Positions 19,237-27,554 of a stretch of 45,532 nt of DNA are shown in pieces. The translations under genes and the position numbers were made by a program. Source of the DNA: Morganella psychrotolerans (lineage in GTDB: Bacteria; Pseudomonadota; Gammaproteobacteria; Enterobacterales; Enterobacteriaceae); assembly GCF_001676055.1 (NCBI RefSeq), contig NZ_LZEX01000014.1:1-45532 (forward strand), written 5' to 3'. Each line of letters starts with the position of its first letter. Position 1 is the first letter of the stretch. Under the pieces are notes generated by a model. That model was not told the DNA's origin. It searched no databases and saw only the letters and a program-made list of their open reading frames with translations.

Positions 19237-19571
19237 AGAAGCCACAAAACATCATCATCGCGAAACCGAATTCAACCGTCTTTGGTGATCAGGGTAGTTG
19301 GGTTAAGGAACAGCTGCTGGAAGTGTTGATTAATCGTGGCATGTTCAGTTCGGCGCTGGAACGATATCGCCAGGGTGGTAAAGGAGTGGTGTCTGTTCCA
19401 GTTCATATCTGTATCCGGTTGTTTGGGGTTAGTGTGTCGGGGGCTCATATGCTCATCACGCCACATGGGCTGGTATGTAAATTCGACAATAAGGCATTGG
19501 GTGAAAGCTACTCTTTCGATGTGAGTGGTGATGCGCGCAAATTGTGGAAAAGCGTCTGCCATATTGGCTGA
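19237..19571 (+). pseudogene. 3' remnant of a plasmid gene cut by the Tn7-like element
   Basis: A frame is open from the transposon end through to the TGA at 19569-19571, coding for about 110 residues beginning KPQNIIIAKPNSTVFG. Base composition changes from AT-rich to backbone-like exactly at 19237. The missing 5' part is not next to the other transposon end, where no matching coding sequence is seen, so the region was rearranged after or during insertion. A downstream ATG at 19341 could start a shorter product. I do not recognise the family. The insertion next to it is the clearest evidence of interruption. Confidence 0.6.
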
Positions 19572-19596
19572 CATAACGGGAAGGTAGGGGGTTATC

Positions 19597-19902
19597 ATGT
19601 TGGCTATACTGATCGGTGTCGTGACGGTGATGACGTTATCTTTACTACTACTCTGTGGCCTGTATGCAAAGTACCAGTATCATGAAACGAACAAACTGCC
19701 AGGGCTTCGCAGTCCGGTGGTGGTGTGTTTGTCACTGGCTGTTAAGTATGTAGGCCTATTTGGTTTGATACTGACGGTATCAGCGGCGTTCCAGGGCTCG
19801 TTTCAGATCCCAGTCGCTGGGTTGTTTGTGTTGATAGCCTTCGGGCTGCATGCGGGTCTTGGTGCAGTCTGTACCTTCGAGAGAAACCGGCAATTAAGGT
19901 AA
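19597..19902 (+). CDS. Small membrane protein, unknown function
   Basis: This 101-residue protein has an N-terminal membrane helix (about residues 1-22) and two further hydrophobic stretches around 42-65 and 68-90, giving about three membrane segments and a short basic tail. It starts 25 bases after the truncated gene upstream, behind an AAGGTAGGGGG ribosome site, so the two were probably one transcription unit. A strong terminator follows. No family was recognised. Confidence 0.6.
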   Translation: MLAILIGVVTVMTLSLLLLCGLYAKYQYHETNKLPGLRSPVVVCLSLAVKYVGLFGLILTVSAAFQGSFQIPVAGLFVLIAFGLHAGLGAVCTFERNRQLR

Positions 19903-19915
19903 ATGGCTTAAACGT

Positions 19916-19944
19916 AAAAACCCGCTACTGAAAGCGGGTTTTTT
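19916..19944. terminator. Rho-independent terminator
   Basis: AACCCGCT (19919-19926) pairs with AGCGGGTT (19933-19940), followed by a T-run to 19944 and preceded by an A-run. It can act in both directions, ending the membrane-protein gene on the plus strand and the higBA pair on the minus strand. Confidence 0.85.
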
Positions 19945-19960
19945 ATGGGTTAAATGACGA

Positions 19961-20377
19961 TCATCGAATAAATATTGAGGCTGGAATACCAAAGCGTTTG
20001 GACAGATTTTTGATGTGCTCCAAGGTTAATCCACGTTCCCCATTGAGGATACGGCTGACGTATGAACGAGAACCGAGCTCATTTCCAAAGTCTGTCGTAT
20101 TGAGGTTGTATTGATCCATCAGCGTTCTTAACGCTGCCACACCATCATTACTTTCTGCTAAACGTTGGTTAAACTCTGCAAATTCAGGTGCGGCATTTTC
20201 ATACGCATCTATTTTTGCGCAAATCATATCGATGAGCGGATTGTCAGGGTCGTTCTCGACAAGATGCTCCACCAACTGAACGGCCTTTTCATAATCCGGG
20301 CGTGAATGGCTGTCTCCCAGTAACGGGACTAGATTTACCAGGTTTTGTGCCGCTTTTACGGCGTCTTGAAACATCAT
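19961..20377 (-). CDS. higA: HigA-type antitoxin with HTH domain
   Basis: The 138-residue product has a C-terminal Xre-type helix-turn-helix (LGSRSYVSRILNGERGLTLEHIKNL split across about residues 100-125) and an N-terminal helical part that would hold the toxin, as in the YgjM-type HigA antitoxins paired with YgjN-type HigB toxins. Its start overlaps the toxin stop by 4 bases, giving the toxin-first order typical of hig loci. It should neutralise HigB and repress the shared promoter. The convergent terminator at 19916-19944 ends the unit. Confidence 0.85.
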   Translation of the reverse strand: MMFQDAVKAAQNLVNLVPLLGDSHSRPDYEKAVQLVEHLVENDPDNPLIDMICAKIDAYENAAPEFAEFNQRLAESNDGVAALRTLMDQYNLNTTDFGNELGSRSYVSRILNGERGLTLEHIKNLSKRFGIPASIFIR

Positions 20378-20685
20378 GCTTTTGTTCTCCGGTAGTGATC
20401 TGTCAACTTATCGTACTCTGCGTGGGTCGTTATGTGTTTCACGAATATTTTTCCCCGGTCAAAGTCGGCGAAAAACATCATTCTTAACGCATTTCCACTG
20501 ATATCGATAACCCACCATTTCTCTCTGTACTTCATTCGGTCAAGGCTGGGGAAAACCTTCTTAAGCTCATCGGGTGTCTGATAACTATCGCGCTTAAGTG
20601 TTCGATATACGTCAGATAACGCCTGAGCACTGTTAGGAAATCGCTTGGATGCCTGGTTAAAAGGATCTCTTGAAATTACGTGCAT
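20374..20685 (-). CDS. higB: HigB-type mRNA interferase toxin
   Basis: I chose the start MHVISRDPF at 20685, giving 103 residues, because this matches the N-terminus of the YgjN-type HigB family; a longer upstream frame is not family-like. Conserved features are VFPSLDRMKY, WWVIDISGNALRMMFF and a C-terminal ITTHAEYDKL, the usual (I/V)xTHxEYD core containing the active His. The toxin cleaves mRNA on the ribosome and acts in plasmid stabilisation. It is co-transcribed with the overlapping antitoxin gene. The gene is intact. Confidence 0.88.
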   Translation of the reverse strand: MHVISRDPFNQASKRFPNSAQALSDVYRTLKRDSYQTPDELKKVFPSLDRMKYREKWWVIDISGNALRMMFFADFDRGKIFVKHITTHAEYDKLTDHYRRTKA

Positions 20686-20706
20686 GGTATCTCTCATGCT
20701 TCCTAT

Positions 20707-20753
20707 TTGGCAACATTGTAGCATCAAGATCTGCTGTTGCCAACTAGGCAACA
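20707..20753. promoter_or_regulatory. Probable HigA operator upstream of higBA
   Basis: TTGGCAACA (20707-20715) and its reverse complement TGTTGCCAA (20735-20743) form an inverted repeat, and a further partial copy AGGCAACA lies at 20746-20753. The repeats lie 22 bases and more upstream of the higB start, as expected for autoregulation by the antitoxin complex. Confidence 0.6.
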
Positions 20754-20855
20754 AATAAAATAATTATATTGCTATATAACCTTCGTCAGCGGTTGAGGTC
20801 ATGCTTCAATAGAAAGGTAAACAAAACAAACAATACCAATAAAAAGAGGCTCCCT

Positions 20856-21422
20856 ATGTACTGCACAGTCAAAGAATTAATCGCTCACTTATCCACTAAA
20901 AATCAACACGCTGTTGTGCTCTCCAAGCTGTGGGACACGCAAGATATTCATGAAGTCTTATCTGACAATGAACTGAAGCCAATTTCTGAATATGAGGCGC
21001 ACAAAGCGCTTCAGCTGGTGGATCGCACACATGATGCCAATATCGGCATTAACTGGGATACGTTGCTCTGTGCTGTTGAATCATCAGGAAGCCTCACTGC
21101 TGAGCAATATGCACAGGCCAACACCTGCTTCACTGTTCCTCGTGAACTGTACTCCGTCTGTAATGAAGTGACGATCCCAGCAGGGTCTATCACTGTTGAA
21201 TTTGAGGCATTCGAGCTACGCTCTGCACTGGCAAGTTCAACGCTCTCCATCTCAAAATTTCATCAGTTGAGTGGTTTCATCAAGTCAGTGACTGAAGGCT
21301 GTGATACACCGATTTACCATTGGAGTGTTTACGCCGAATGCCGTAATGGGAAATGCACGATTTGTTTGCAGGACAATTTCCAAACCAAAGAATATCGCTG
21401 GGTTGAAAAGAGCCTGTCATAA
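20856..21422 (+). CDS. Plasmid hypothetical protein, DUF1380-like N-terminus
   Basis: I place the start at the ATG 20856, seven bases after AGAGG, giving 188 residues; the upstream extension is basic and unlikely. The N-terminal half (MYCTVKELIAHLS, LSKLWDTQDIHEV, HDANIGINWDTL) resembles the DUF1380 proteins common on enterobacterial plasmids, in memory rather than by search. The second half (from about residue 90) is different and ends with a Cys-containing CRNGKCTICLQD segment. No enzyme motif is visible. Function unknown. Confidence 0.6.
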   Translation: MYCTVKELIAHLSTKNQHAVVLSKLWDTQDIHEVLSDNELKPISEYEAHKALQLVDRTHDANIGINWDTLLCAVESSGSLTAEQYAQANTCFTVPRELYSVCNEVTIPAGSITVEFEAFELRSALASSTLSISKFHQLSGFIKSVTEGCDTPIYHWSVYAECRNGKCTICLQDNFQTKEYRWVEKSLS

Positions 21423-21544
21423 ATCGTTAGTAAAACGCGTGTAGTAATGCGATGAGATGTAAATCGAATCCTAACCTTAAAATAACGATAAAACCGCTGA
21501 GGATCGCTTTGAGAGAGCCTCAGCCTTAAAAAGAGGTGTGACCT

Positions 21545-21862
21545 ATGCTGACGGAATTAAAACTCCAGGAGGATCTTCGACTCCTGAATGTGACGCTTAA
21601 GTTCGATAAATCGGCGCTGATTGACGCTTTTGCTGTGTTGGAAAGAAACCCGCAATTCCTCCATATCGTTATCTACAGTGAAGCGACATTTGAGGATTTT
21701 GATGACGCGGATGAGAGTGCTGAAAATTGCATGAGCGATCCTGTTCTGGAAGTGTGGCGCTCTGGTGCGTGTTTGACTTGGATAGACCGTGCGGATGATA
21801 CGCAGTTCCAGTGTGACCTGCCAATTATCAGTGTGCTGAATTCGTCGGAGATGAACCAGTGA
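21545..21862 (+). CDS. Small acidic hypothetical protein
   Basis: This 105-residue protein is strongly acidic in the middle (EDFDDADESAENCMSD) and shows no recognised motif. An AGAGGTGTG ribosome site precedes the ATG. Its stop overlaps the GTG start of the next gene by four bases, so the pair is co-translated. An acidic, small plasmid protein can be a nucleic-acid mimic, but nothing here proves that. Confidence 0.55.
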   Translation: MLTELKLQEDLRLLNVTLKFDKSALIDAFAVLERNPQFLHIVIYSEATFEDFDDADESAENCMSDPVLEVWRSGACLTWIDRADDTQFQCDLPIISVLNSSEMNQ

Positions 21863-22164
21863 CCAGTGAACAAGCCATCAAGGTGCTGAGACGCAGTATC
21901 TGGGATTTGAAAGGCCTCAAGGAAGCACAGGCAGAGCGCGTACTGGCTTACCTGAAGACGCGAGTAAACCGCGTCAAGGGGGCGGTATTGAAACCCGAAA
22001 TTCCGAAGGATATGACCTTTCTGGAAGCTATAGAGATGGGATATATCCACCAACAAGGCAACTGGAAAGACGCGCCGTGGTGCTGTAATAACCGCATCAT
22101 GTCTTCAGCCAGTGACGCGCTGAAAGAGGCCAATGAACAGCTGAAAGCGCATTGGGCAAATTGA
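21859..22164 (+). CDS. Small hypothetical protein coupled to the upstream gene
   Basis: The gene starts with GTG at 21859 inside the last codons of the upstream gene (GTGA overlap). The 101-residue product is mostly helical, with a short CCNNR segment, and has no recognised family. It is the last gene before the replication origin. Assignment rests on coding appearance and overlap only. Confidence 0.55.
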   Translation: MTSEQAIKVLRRSIWDLKGLKEAQAERVLAYLKTRVNRVKGAVLKPEIPKDMTFLEAIEMGYIHQQGNWKDAPWCCNNRIMSSASDALKEANEQLKAHWAN

Positions 22165-22199
22165 CATCAAAAAATCAGAACCAGACCCATACATTGGCG

Positions 22200-22450
22200 C
22201 TGGTTTTGGTCTTATCCACTTTTCCACAGCCCTGATCCTAATAATTAACCTAATTAGTTCCTAACAGATCCTAAAAGATCCCCGTCGCTCGCAGACCGCT
22301 GGTGGCGTGGCCTACAGAGGATTGCGGTGAGTTTGAAAGGGAAAAAAGTGAGTCTGAATGGGAAAAAAGTGAGTTTGGGTGGGATTTCGGTGTGTTACAG
22401 TGGGAATCTCGGTGAGTCTGAAAGGGGAAAGCCGAGATTCTATTCACAAC
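22200..22450. other. oriV: Plasmid origin: DnaA box, AT-rich repeats and five iterons
   Basis: A DnaA-like box TTATCCACT lies at 22212-22220. It is followed by an AT-rich stretch (22230-22276) with four CCTAA repeats that may be the unwinding element. Five direct iterons then start at 22327, 22348, 22369, 22390 and 22412, with period 21-22 bases and consensus GTGAGTYTGAAHGGGAA; the fourth is the most diverged. They run up to the repA start, so RepA would both start replication and repress its own promoter here. Confidence 0.85.
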
Positions 22451-22469
22451 CATGAGGGGTTATGGTTTG

Positions 22470-23342
22470 ATGTTACAAAATTGCAGTAATAACATCCTGT
22501 TATTCAAGGATGCGATCCCTGTTGCGGAAAATTCTTCGCACAGGAAACTCACAGTCTCAACCAGTTCAAGTGTTCAGCCCGTTTCACTGTTAAGGCTCGG
22601 TGTGTTCACACCGAACATTCGGTCGAAAGGTAAGGCTGGGAAACCGTTGGACGCGAGCGAGTCGCTCAGCCGCCTGGAGTATGCCAGAAGTGAAGGCTAC
22701 ACCAACGTGGTGATCACCGGACCTCAGCTAAACTACTTCATTGATTTTCGTTGCTGGCTTGGCATTATCCATGCGTTTAGCGCATCACCTGATGCCTTGA
22801 ACGGTAACAAAATTAAGGTGAAATTCAGCGAGTTCTCAAACTTTTGCGGGTATCCGTCAAAGCGGCTTGATTCGAAATTGCGTAAGGAGATAGCCGACTC
22901 ATTGACGCGTATCAGGGCGAAGACGATCACTTTCACGACACCTGGTACCAAAAAGTTTATGGTAACCGGTCTGTTGATGAAGGCGGAGTTCAATGTTGTT
23001 GACGACCAGATCGTACTGGAAGCTGATGAGCGCCTTTGGGAGCTCTACAGCAATGACCATTTGAGTTTGTTAAGACGTAAACCGCTGTTGGCATTGCCAC
23101 GAAATGAAACAGCTCAGGCGCTGTACACATATTTCGAGGCATTACCGCGACAACCTGCGCCGATCCATATGTCTCGGTTACGTGAGCGGTTGATGATGAA
23201 CGGTCGGGTCGCAGACCAGAACCGAAAAATCAACGATGCGCTCAATGACCTGGAGAGTATTGGATACCTGAAGTACGAAGTGATGAAAGCCGGACGCGAG
23301 TCCGTCGTTCACATTCACAACAGGAATGCGACGCTGGAATAA
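22470..23342 (+). CDS. repA: Iteron-binding plasmid replication initiator RepA
   Basis: The product (290 residues from the ATG at 22470, chosen because GAGGGG lies 10 bases upstream; an ATG at 22452 is possible) contains blocks I associate with initiators of large enterobacterial plasmids: LLRLGVFTPN, GYTNVVITGPQLNY, FRCWLGIIHAFS, SEFSNFCGYPSKRL, TRIRAKT and ALYTYFEALP. These fit two winged-helix domains of the TrfA/Rep_3-like group. Iterons lie on both sides of the gene and a terminator follows. The incompatibility group cannot be named with confidence. Confidence 0.85.
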   Translation: MLQNCSNNILLFKDAIPVAENSSHRKLTVSTSSSVQPVSLLRLGVFTPNIRSKGKAGKPLDASESLSRLEYARSEGYTNVVITGPQLNYFIDFRCWLGIIHAFSASPDALNGNKIKVKFSEFSNFCGYPSKRLDSKLRKEIADSLTRIRAKTITFTTPGTKKFMVTGLLMKAEFNVVDDQIVLEADERLWELYSNDHLSLLRRKPLLALPRNETAQALYTYFEALPRQPAPIHMSRLRERLMMNGRVADQNRKINDALNDLESIGYLKYEVMKAGRESVVHIHNRNATLE

Positions 23343-23344
23343 AA

Positions 23345-23802
23345 GTGAGTTTGGTCGGGAAACCCGCTGTGATGGCGGGTTTTTTTTTGCCTGTAAACGA
23401 AACGAACAGTAAAGTGGGTTTGAGCGGGCGATAAATTGGGTCATTAAATGGACTAAAGTGAGCCGAGGCTGGGGGAAGGATCGTTTAATGGTGCGTTCTG
23501 ATGGGTAGCGAAGTTTTAAAAGTGAGCCTGAATGGGTGCCTGGTATTTGGTGAAGGCAGAGATGCGAGTGTTTTGGATGATTTATAGCCAAAGAGTGGTA
23601 TTTCAAACCCCAGTTATGAGGGTGAAAATGGATAGTACCCATTGAAACACACTTTTGTGTGGTCATGTTGATAAGTAAACGTATATTTCCCGTTCAGACT
23701 CACTTTTCAATAGTATATATTTCCCATTGAAACCCACCGAAACGCAATCAGATATCCACCGCAAAATTGGATGGAAAATGAGGTCTTCCCGTTCAAACTC
23801 AC
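23345..23802. repeat. Eight downstream iterons in two orientations
   Basis: Four copies in the same orientation as the origin repeats start at 23345, 23414, 23458 and 23522 (for example GTGAGTTTGGTCGGGAA). Four inverted copies start at 23636, 23687, 23721 and 23786 (for example TTCCCGTTCAAACTCAC). Spacing is irregular, unlike the 21-base period of the origin set. Such a second cluster normally acts in copy-number control by titration or handcuffing and in incompatibility. No gene was found in 23343-23883. Confidence 0.8.
23361..23389 (+). terminator. Terminator after repA
   Basis: AACCCGC (23361-23367) pairs with GCGGGTT (23375-23381), followed by eight or more T. It lies 18 bases after the repA stop, just behind the first downstream iteron. 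Confidence 0.85.
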
Positions 23803-23883
23803 TTTATTGATGGAGCTGTGCGATTTGTTGACTTAATTTCGGTAATGGTTGGGCTTGGGATATCATTTGGGTAGGAGGATTTT

Positions 23884-24369
23884 ATGGGTCAATTTGGCGA
23901 GCAACTAAAGCTGTACTCTGATCGGCAACAGGATGAGAAGAAGCGAACGGCATTAGATGTACAATACGCAAAGTCAGAAGGGAAAGAGGGGTTTCTGACC
24001 TTGAATATCTCAATAGCTCCAATGTTTCCAGAAGGGCGTGACGTGAATTGGGAACAAAAAATAACTATCCAGTTGTCCCGGTATGAATTGACCGCATTTT
24101 GCGGCGCTTTATTCGCGCTGGAAAAAGAAATGCGTGCTAAGTTTCACGGCGAGAACAAAAACAAAGGGTTTGTCGCGAACAATAACGGGGCGCTGGGTTG
24201 CGGCCTGACGATATCGGAAGCGGGAACGACGATGACCTTCATGCTCGATCATGCTAGGCGTATCGAGCTGGGTGCATTCGTATTACGTCGGCAGGCCGAG
24301 GCCTGGAAGATGTCAGCGAGTGATGTACTGGCAATCATGCGCCAGTCCGTGAGTATTAAAAAGCAGTGA
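23884..24369 (+). CDS. Conserved plasmid hypothetical protein
   Basis: This 161-residue protein is preceded by a strong TAGGAGGA ribosome site. It is soluble, with a beta-rich middle (ITIQLSRYELTAFCGALFAL) and a helical C-terminus ending in basic residues. I do not recognise a family. It is the first gene after the downstream iteron cluster, a position often held by plasmid-maintenance or single-stranded-DNA-related genes, but no motif supports either. Confidence 0.6.
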   Translation: MGQFGEQLKLYSDRQQDEKKRTALDVQYAKSEGKEGFLTLNISIAPMFPEGRDVNWEQKITIQLSRYELTAFCGALFALEKEMRAKFHGENKNKGFVANNNGALGCGLTISEAGTTMTFMLDHARRIELGAFVLRRQAEAWKMSASDVLAIMRQSVSIKKQ

Positions 24370-24432
24370 GTTTGCTGAGGGGCGAAGTCACTGTTTGAGC
24401 TCCGTGGGGGAGCGATAAAAAGGGGGTAAGTC

Positions 24433-24882
24433 TTGAAAAAGCCATTTCTTCTTCTGGCCGGATTGCTCATGTGCTCGGCAGAGCTCTACGCCTCGGTCGA
24501 TACATCGAACCTGCAACAGGAAACTCGCACAAGACAGATCGGTCCGACACCATCTGATGCGCGTCCGTATTCTGAAATCAAACACCATGTACATGATGGT
24601 CCGGTTGAGCTTTTCTTGATTGAGGAAGTCACAGGCGCTGACCAGTCATTGCATTCGGTCGTTATATACGATGGCAATCGGTACGAGCTGAAAGGGGAAG
24701 TCGATTGGCTCAGGTCAGGGGAAGCGAACATGCCTTCTGGTGGATGGGCGTTCACTGTATTTGCGTCAGCAACGGAAACATACGCTTGCCCACCAAAGGT
24801 GGCGCAATCAGGTCAAGGCTCCTGCTTGTTGTTTGTGTTGAAAAGCGATGAAACGCCACTGTTAAATCATGAGCCTGATTAA
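24433..24882 (+). CDS. Exported hypothetical protein
   Basis: The gene starts with TTG behind GGGGGTAAG. The 149-residue product has a Sec signal peptide (KKPFLLLAGLLMCSAELYAS) likely cut after residue 20. The mature part has two Cys (CPP and SCL) that could form a disulfide. Function unknown. Two more genes for exported or membrane proteins follow on the same strand, suggesting an envelope-related plasmid unit. Confidence 0.6.
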   Translation: MKKPFLLLAGLLMCSAELYASVDTSNLQQETRTRQIGPTPSDARPYSEIKHHVHDGPVELFLIEEVTGADQSLHSVVIYDGNRYELKGEVDWLRSGEANMPSGGWAFTVFASATETYACPPKVAQSGQGSCLLFVLKSDETPLLNHEPD

Positions 24883-25052
24883 CGCGGATTGTACAGGCGA
24901 TGATCAGGTGGGCGTTTCCACGGGCTGACAGGGAGGAAACCCAGAAGGCCAAAGAGTGAATGGTACCGGGTAAACTAGGTTATTTATCAACCTTTGGGAC
25001 AACCTGCGTTGCGACCGCCACCCGTAAGGGTTTTACAAACGAGGTAATCAAA

Positions 25053-25535
25053 ATGAACACTGCAATGAATTTTGCTCTGGCTGTATTAGCGCTGACAGTC
25101 TGTTCGCCAGCCATCTCCAACGAGACGGAAAAAGTAAATTTCCATGTTCCACGTTCGGTGTCAGATCAGGACCCTACAGGGGTGAAAAAACTGCGGATGA
25201 AATACAAGCAGTTCTACGTGAGTTATCTGGGTAATGGTGATAAGCAGGAATTGAAGCAACCGGTCTATTTCGAAGGGGCATATCGTTATTCGCTGATCAG
25301 GTCGTTCGACGGGAACAATACGGTGCTTTATCTCGGTGGCAGCAAACATGTTTTGTCTGGCAAGTCGGGTGCGTTGACCCCGATGGTAGCAGGTAAGAAG
25401 TTGGTCGCGTTGCGAGATAGTGACAACACTGTGTTGGTGTGCCAGGAACAGGTGTTGCGGCTGAAGTTTTCTAAATGCTGGGAAGTGGCTCACAGCGACC
25501 AACCTTTGGCGGTCATTCCTGACGAAGAAGAGTAA
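25053..25535 (+). CDS. Exported hypothetical protein
   Basis: I chose the ATG at 25053, behind CGAGGTAATC, since it begins a signal peptide (MNTAMNFALAVLALTVCSPAIS); the upstream extension does not look coding. The mature protein of about 138 residues is rich in beta-forming residues, with two Cys (LVCQEQ and SKCWEV) and an acidic tail DEEE. No family was recognised. It resembles TraK- or VirB9-like secreted plasmid proteins only in size. Confidence 0.6.
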   Translation: MNTAMNFALAVLALTVCSPAISNETEKVNFHVPRSVSDQDPTGVKKLRMKYKQFYVSYLGNGDKQELKQPVYFEGAYRYSLIRSFDGNNTVLYLGGSKHVLSGKSGALTPMVAGKKLVALRDSDNTVLVCQEQVLRLKFSKCWEVAHSDQPLAVIPDEEE

Positions 25536-25592
25536 AACGGATGCTACAGCGATGATTTTGATCGCGCTACGTAAATTCTAAGGGGAATAGCG

Positions 25593-25856
25593 ATGTTCTA
25601 TGCGGAAGATGTGATGTTGGTGAGTCTTGTGGCGATCTGTATTTTCGTTTTCAGTTTGGTGGTGTTCGCCATGTGCTTGCTACGTGATTGGAACCAAAAA
25701 CTGTACACGGCCAGTATCCTCGGTGGGGTAGTTTCATTTGCTTTTCTCATGGTCCTGATTGCGGTACCGACAGTGAAACAAGAAGGCGTTGCGAAGGGCG
25801 GGCATTCTCATTCAGAGTGCAAGGCTGTCGAACTTCGAACGTTAACGGACGTGTAA
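25593..25856 (+). CDS. Small inner-membrane protein
   Basis: The 87-residue product has two hydrophobic segments (about residues 8-30 and 41-61) separated by a short basic loop (LRDWNQK), predicting a helical hairpin with a soluble His-containing C-terminal tail (GGHSHSEC). AAGGGGAAT precedes the ATG. No family was recognised. Confidence 0.55.
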   Translation: MFYAEDVMLVSLVAICIFVFSLVVFAMCLLRDWNQKLYTASILGGVVSFAFLMVLIAVPTVKQEGVAKGGHSHSECKAVELRTLTDV

Positions 25857-25929
25857 CTAGACCGCAAAAATCAGGAAAGGTATAAACAAAAGATGCAATC
25901 GCTGATCGGTATGATATTCTGATTGCAAC

Positions 25930-26045
25930 TGGAGTCGCGAGCGTGTCTGAGGGGACGCGCCGCACGCGGGGTTCCCCCAGAGCGGGGTCAAAATACAAGC
26001 CTACCCACCAGCTGAGAATGCCGCACTAATCCTGCGGCATTTTTG
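25930..26045. terminator. GC-rich structured segment ending in a rho-independent terminator
   Basis: AATGCCGCA (26017-26025) pairs with TGCGGCATT (26032-26040), followed by TTTTT, a strong terminator for plus-strand transcripts. Just before it, 25930-25990 is GC-rich and can form hairpins (for example CGGGGTTCCCCC). This could be a structured leader or small RNA, but I recognise no family. Confidence 0.7.
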
Positions 26046-26069
26046 TGCATAAAACTAAAGCAGTCATGA

Positions 26070-26985
26070 CTAAATATGATATTTGAAATAGATAAATGCC
26101 CCTAAAGCGATCCCTAATAGAGTGAAAAAAAATGTTCTGGTTATACACTCCACCTAAGAAAATAGGCGCACAAAAAACAGCTATAGTTATAATTACATGC
26201 TTGTTATTTTCTGATTCTTGTTCTTTTTCATATAACCTGTAATTCAAATCATTCTCTTCTTCTTTCAAGTCCCATGATGTCATTGTTGTAGGGGCGAGAT
26301 CACATGGTCTGCTGTAATCAACACTATCAAGCTTAATTTCATTGGCTTTATAATTCAGAATGATTTTATCAATAAAGTTTGAAATTATATAAAACGTATT
26401 ATATTCCAACTGGATATAGTCGAACATATCACTATCTGATAGTTCAGTCAGTTTTATAAGCTGATGATTTTTTTTATTTGGGGATTCTACGGCAGGAAAT
26501 GATCTGATGTAACAGTTTTTTACCAACATGTCAGTAGGGTTTATATTTGTTTCTGGGAAAAAATCCCTAAATACAACCAAAGAGATGGTGTCTTTATTAT
26601 TTTCTTTACAACGCTCAATGGGATGTAGCTCTTTAGCAATGTTAAGGAATTGCATTATGGTTGCTAAGAATTCATTTAAACACTCTTTTCCAGCTAAAGT
26701 GTTTTTGTTATTTGTAAGGCTAGGGAACTTATCAAAAAAGCGCTCTAAATTTAAGTAATAAAAAATATTATAAATGACATTCCTTATTTCAGGCTTGGCT
26801 ACCAACTCCCCCTCAGTGTTTACATGAGCTAACCCATGAAGTTCGAAGCAAGATAAAATCTCAAATCTAACCCTATTTTTAACCTCTAAAGGCTGTTCAC
26901 TTTCCGTGATGATAAGCAGCAGTTTATTTAGATAATTAAAAAGAATGGTTTCAGTTGTAAGATAAAACTGATTCTTATTTTCCAA
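26070..26985 (-). CDS. AT-rich accessory protein with C-terminal membrane hairpin (apparent +1 frameshift)
   Basis: The soluble N-terminal part (about 260 residues, helical, rich in Asn, Ile and Lys) has no recognised domain. As written the frame runs to 26026, but at the run of eight A (26125-26132, T on the coding strand) deleting one base changes the C-terminus into a good second membrane helix (TLLGIALGAFIYFKYHI) that stops at 26070. With the preceding VIITIAVFCAPIFLGG segment this gives a two-helix membrane anchor. The strong AT bias compared with neighbours indicates recent acquisition. Function unknown. Confidence 0.55.
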
Positions 26986-27554
26986 TTTTTAAGTCCTTTC
27001 AAAATTCTGTCATTTACCATATTACAATATAAATACCTTTAATACTCAAATAGACAATCGTTACCACAGTTACTCTAGACCAACATACAATGAGGGGTAT
27101 AACCCTACGCCCCGGCGCTCCGCTTGGGGCAAACCCCAGCCCGAGCTCTATTCCCACCGTTCCGCGATAATATGAAAGCCCGCTTGAGTTCCGCGTTATT
27201 ATTTGAAATTGGCACATTATTCCTGGGTGGCTGCTCCGAGAAAAGAAGAGATAAAGAGAGAAAAAAAGAGAAAAAATAAGAGAGTGGGGGCGATGAGATT
27301 TCAACAATAAAAGAGTCAAAAAGGTCTCTAGTGTGGCAGCGGTGTTTTAAATATGCATTACTGTATGTTGGTCTAGATTTGTGGCGTATGTTGACTTTAT
27401 TAATTTCAAATCTGCTATCACCTTTAACATTTCATCAAATTCTAATCCTCGGTTAAAGGTAAAAGGGGCCGCTTTGTAGACTTTTATTCGTGCATGCCAA
27501 AATGATTAAGGTATTATCGCCATTAATTATTGTGGCATATTTGGAGTCTATTGG
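26986..27554. other. Gene-free region with long inverted repeat and hairpins
   Basis: No convincing coding region. A 16-base perfect inverted repeat, TCTAGACCAACATACA (27074-27089) and TGTATGTTGGTCTAGA (27362-27377), encloses about 270 bases. Inside are a GC-rich hairpin around 27109-27131 (GCCCC...GGGGC) and a purine-rich run near 27235-27285. The enclosed segment differs in composition from the AT-rich surroundings. Confidence 0.5.
27074..27377. repeat. 304-bp unit bounded by 16-bp perfect inverted repeats
   Basis: The arms at 27074-27089 and 27362-27377 are exact reverse complements. The unit has no transposase frame. It could be a miniature non-autonomous element (MITE-like) or the two sides of a recombination site. 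No target duplication was checked beyond inspection of the immediate flanks, where none is obvious. Confidence 0.45.

Noticed and set aside
1-19600. Insertion of the Tn7-like element at attTn7
   Set aside because: Neither flank encodes the end of glmS, and the right flank is a plasmid gene fragment.
27100-27200. Integron attC site in the hairpin-rich segment
   Set aside because: The complementary arms and simple-site core sequences of attC are not present; only a GC hairpin and inverted arms were found.
27014-27319. Minus-strand open frame of 101 residues
   Set aside because: Low-complexity, Ser/Phe-rich translation of the purine-rich run, no ribosome site and no homology.
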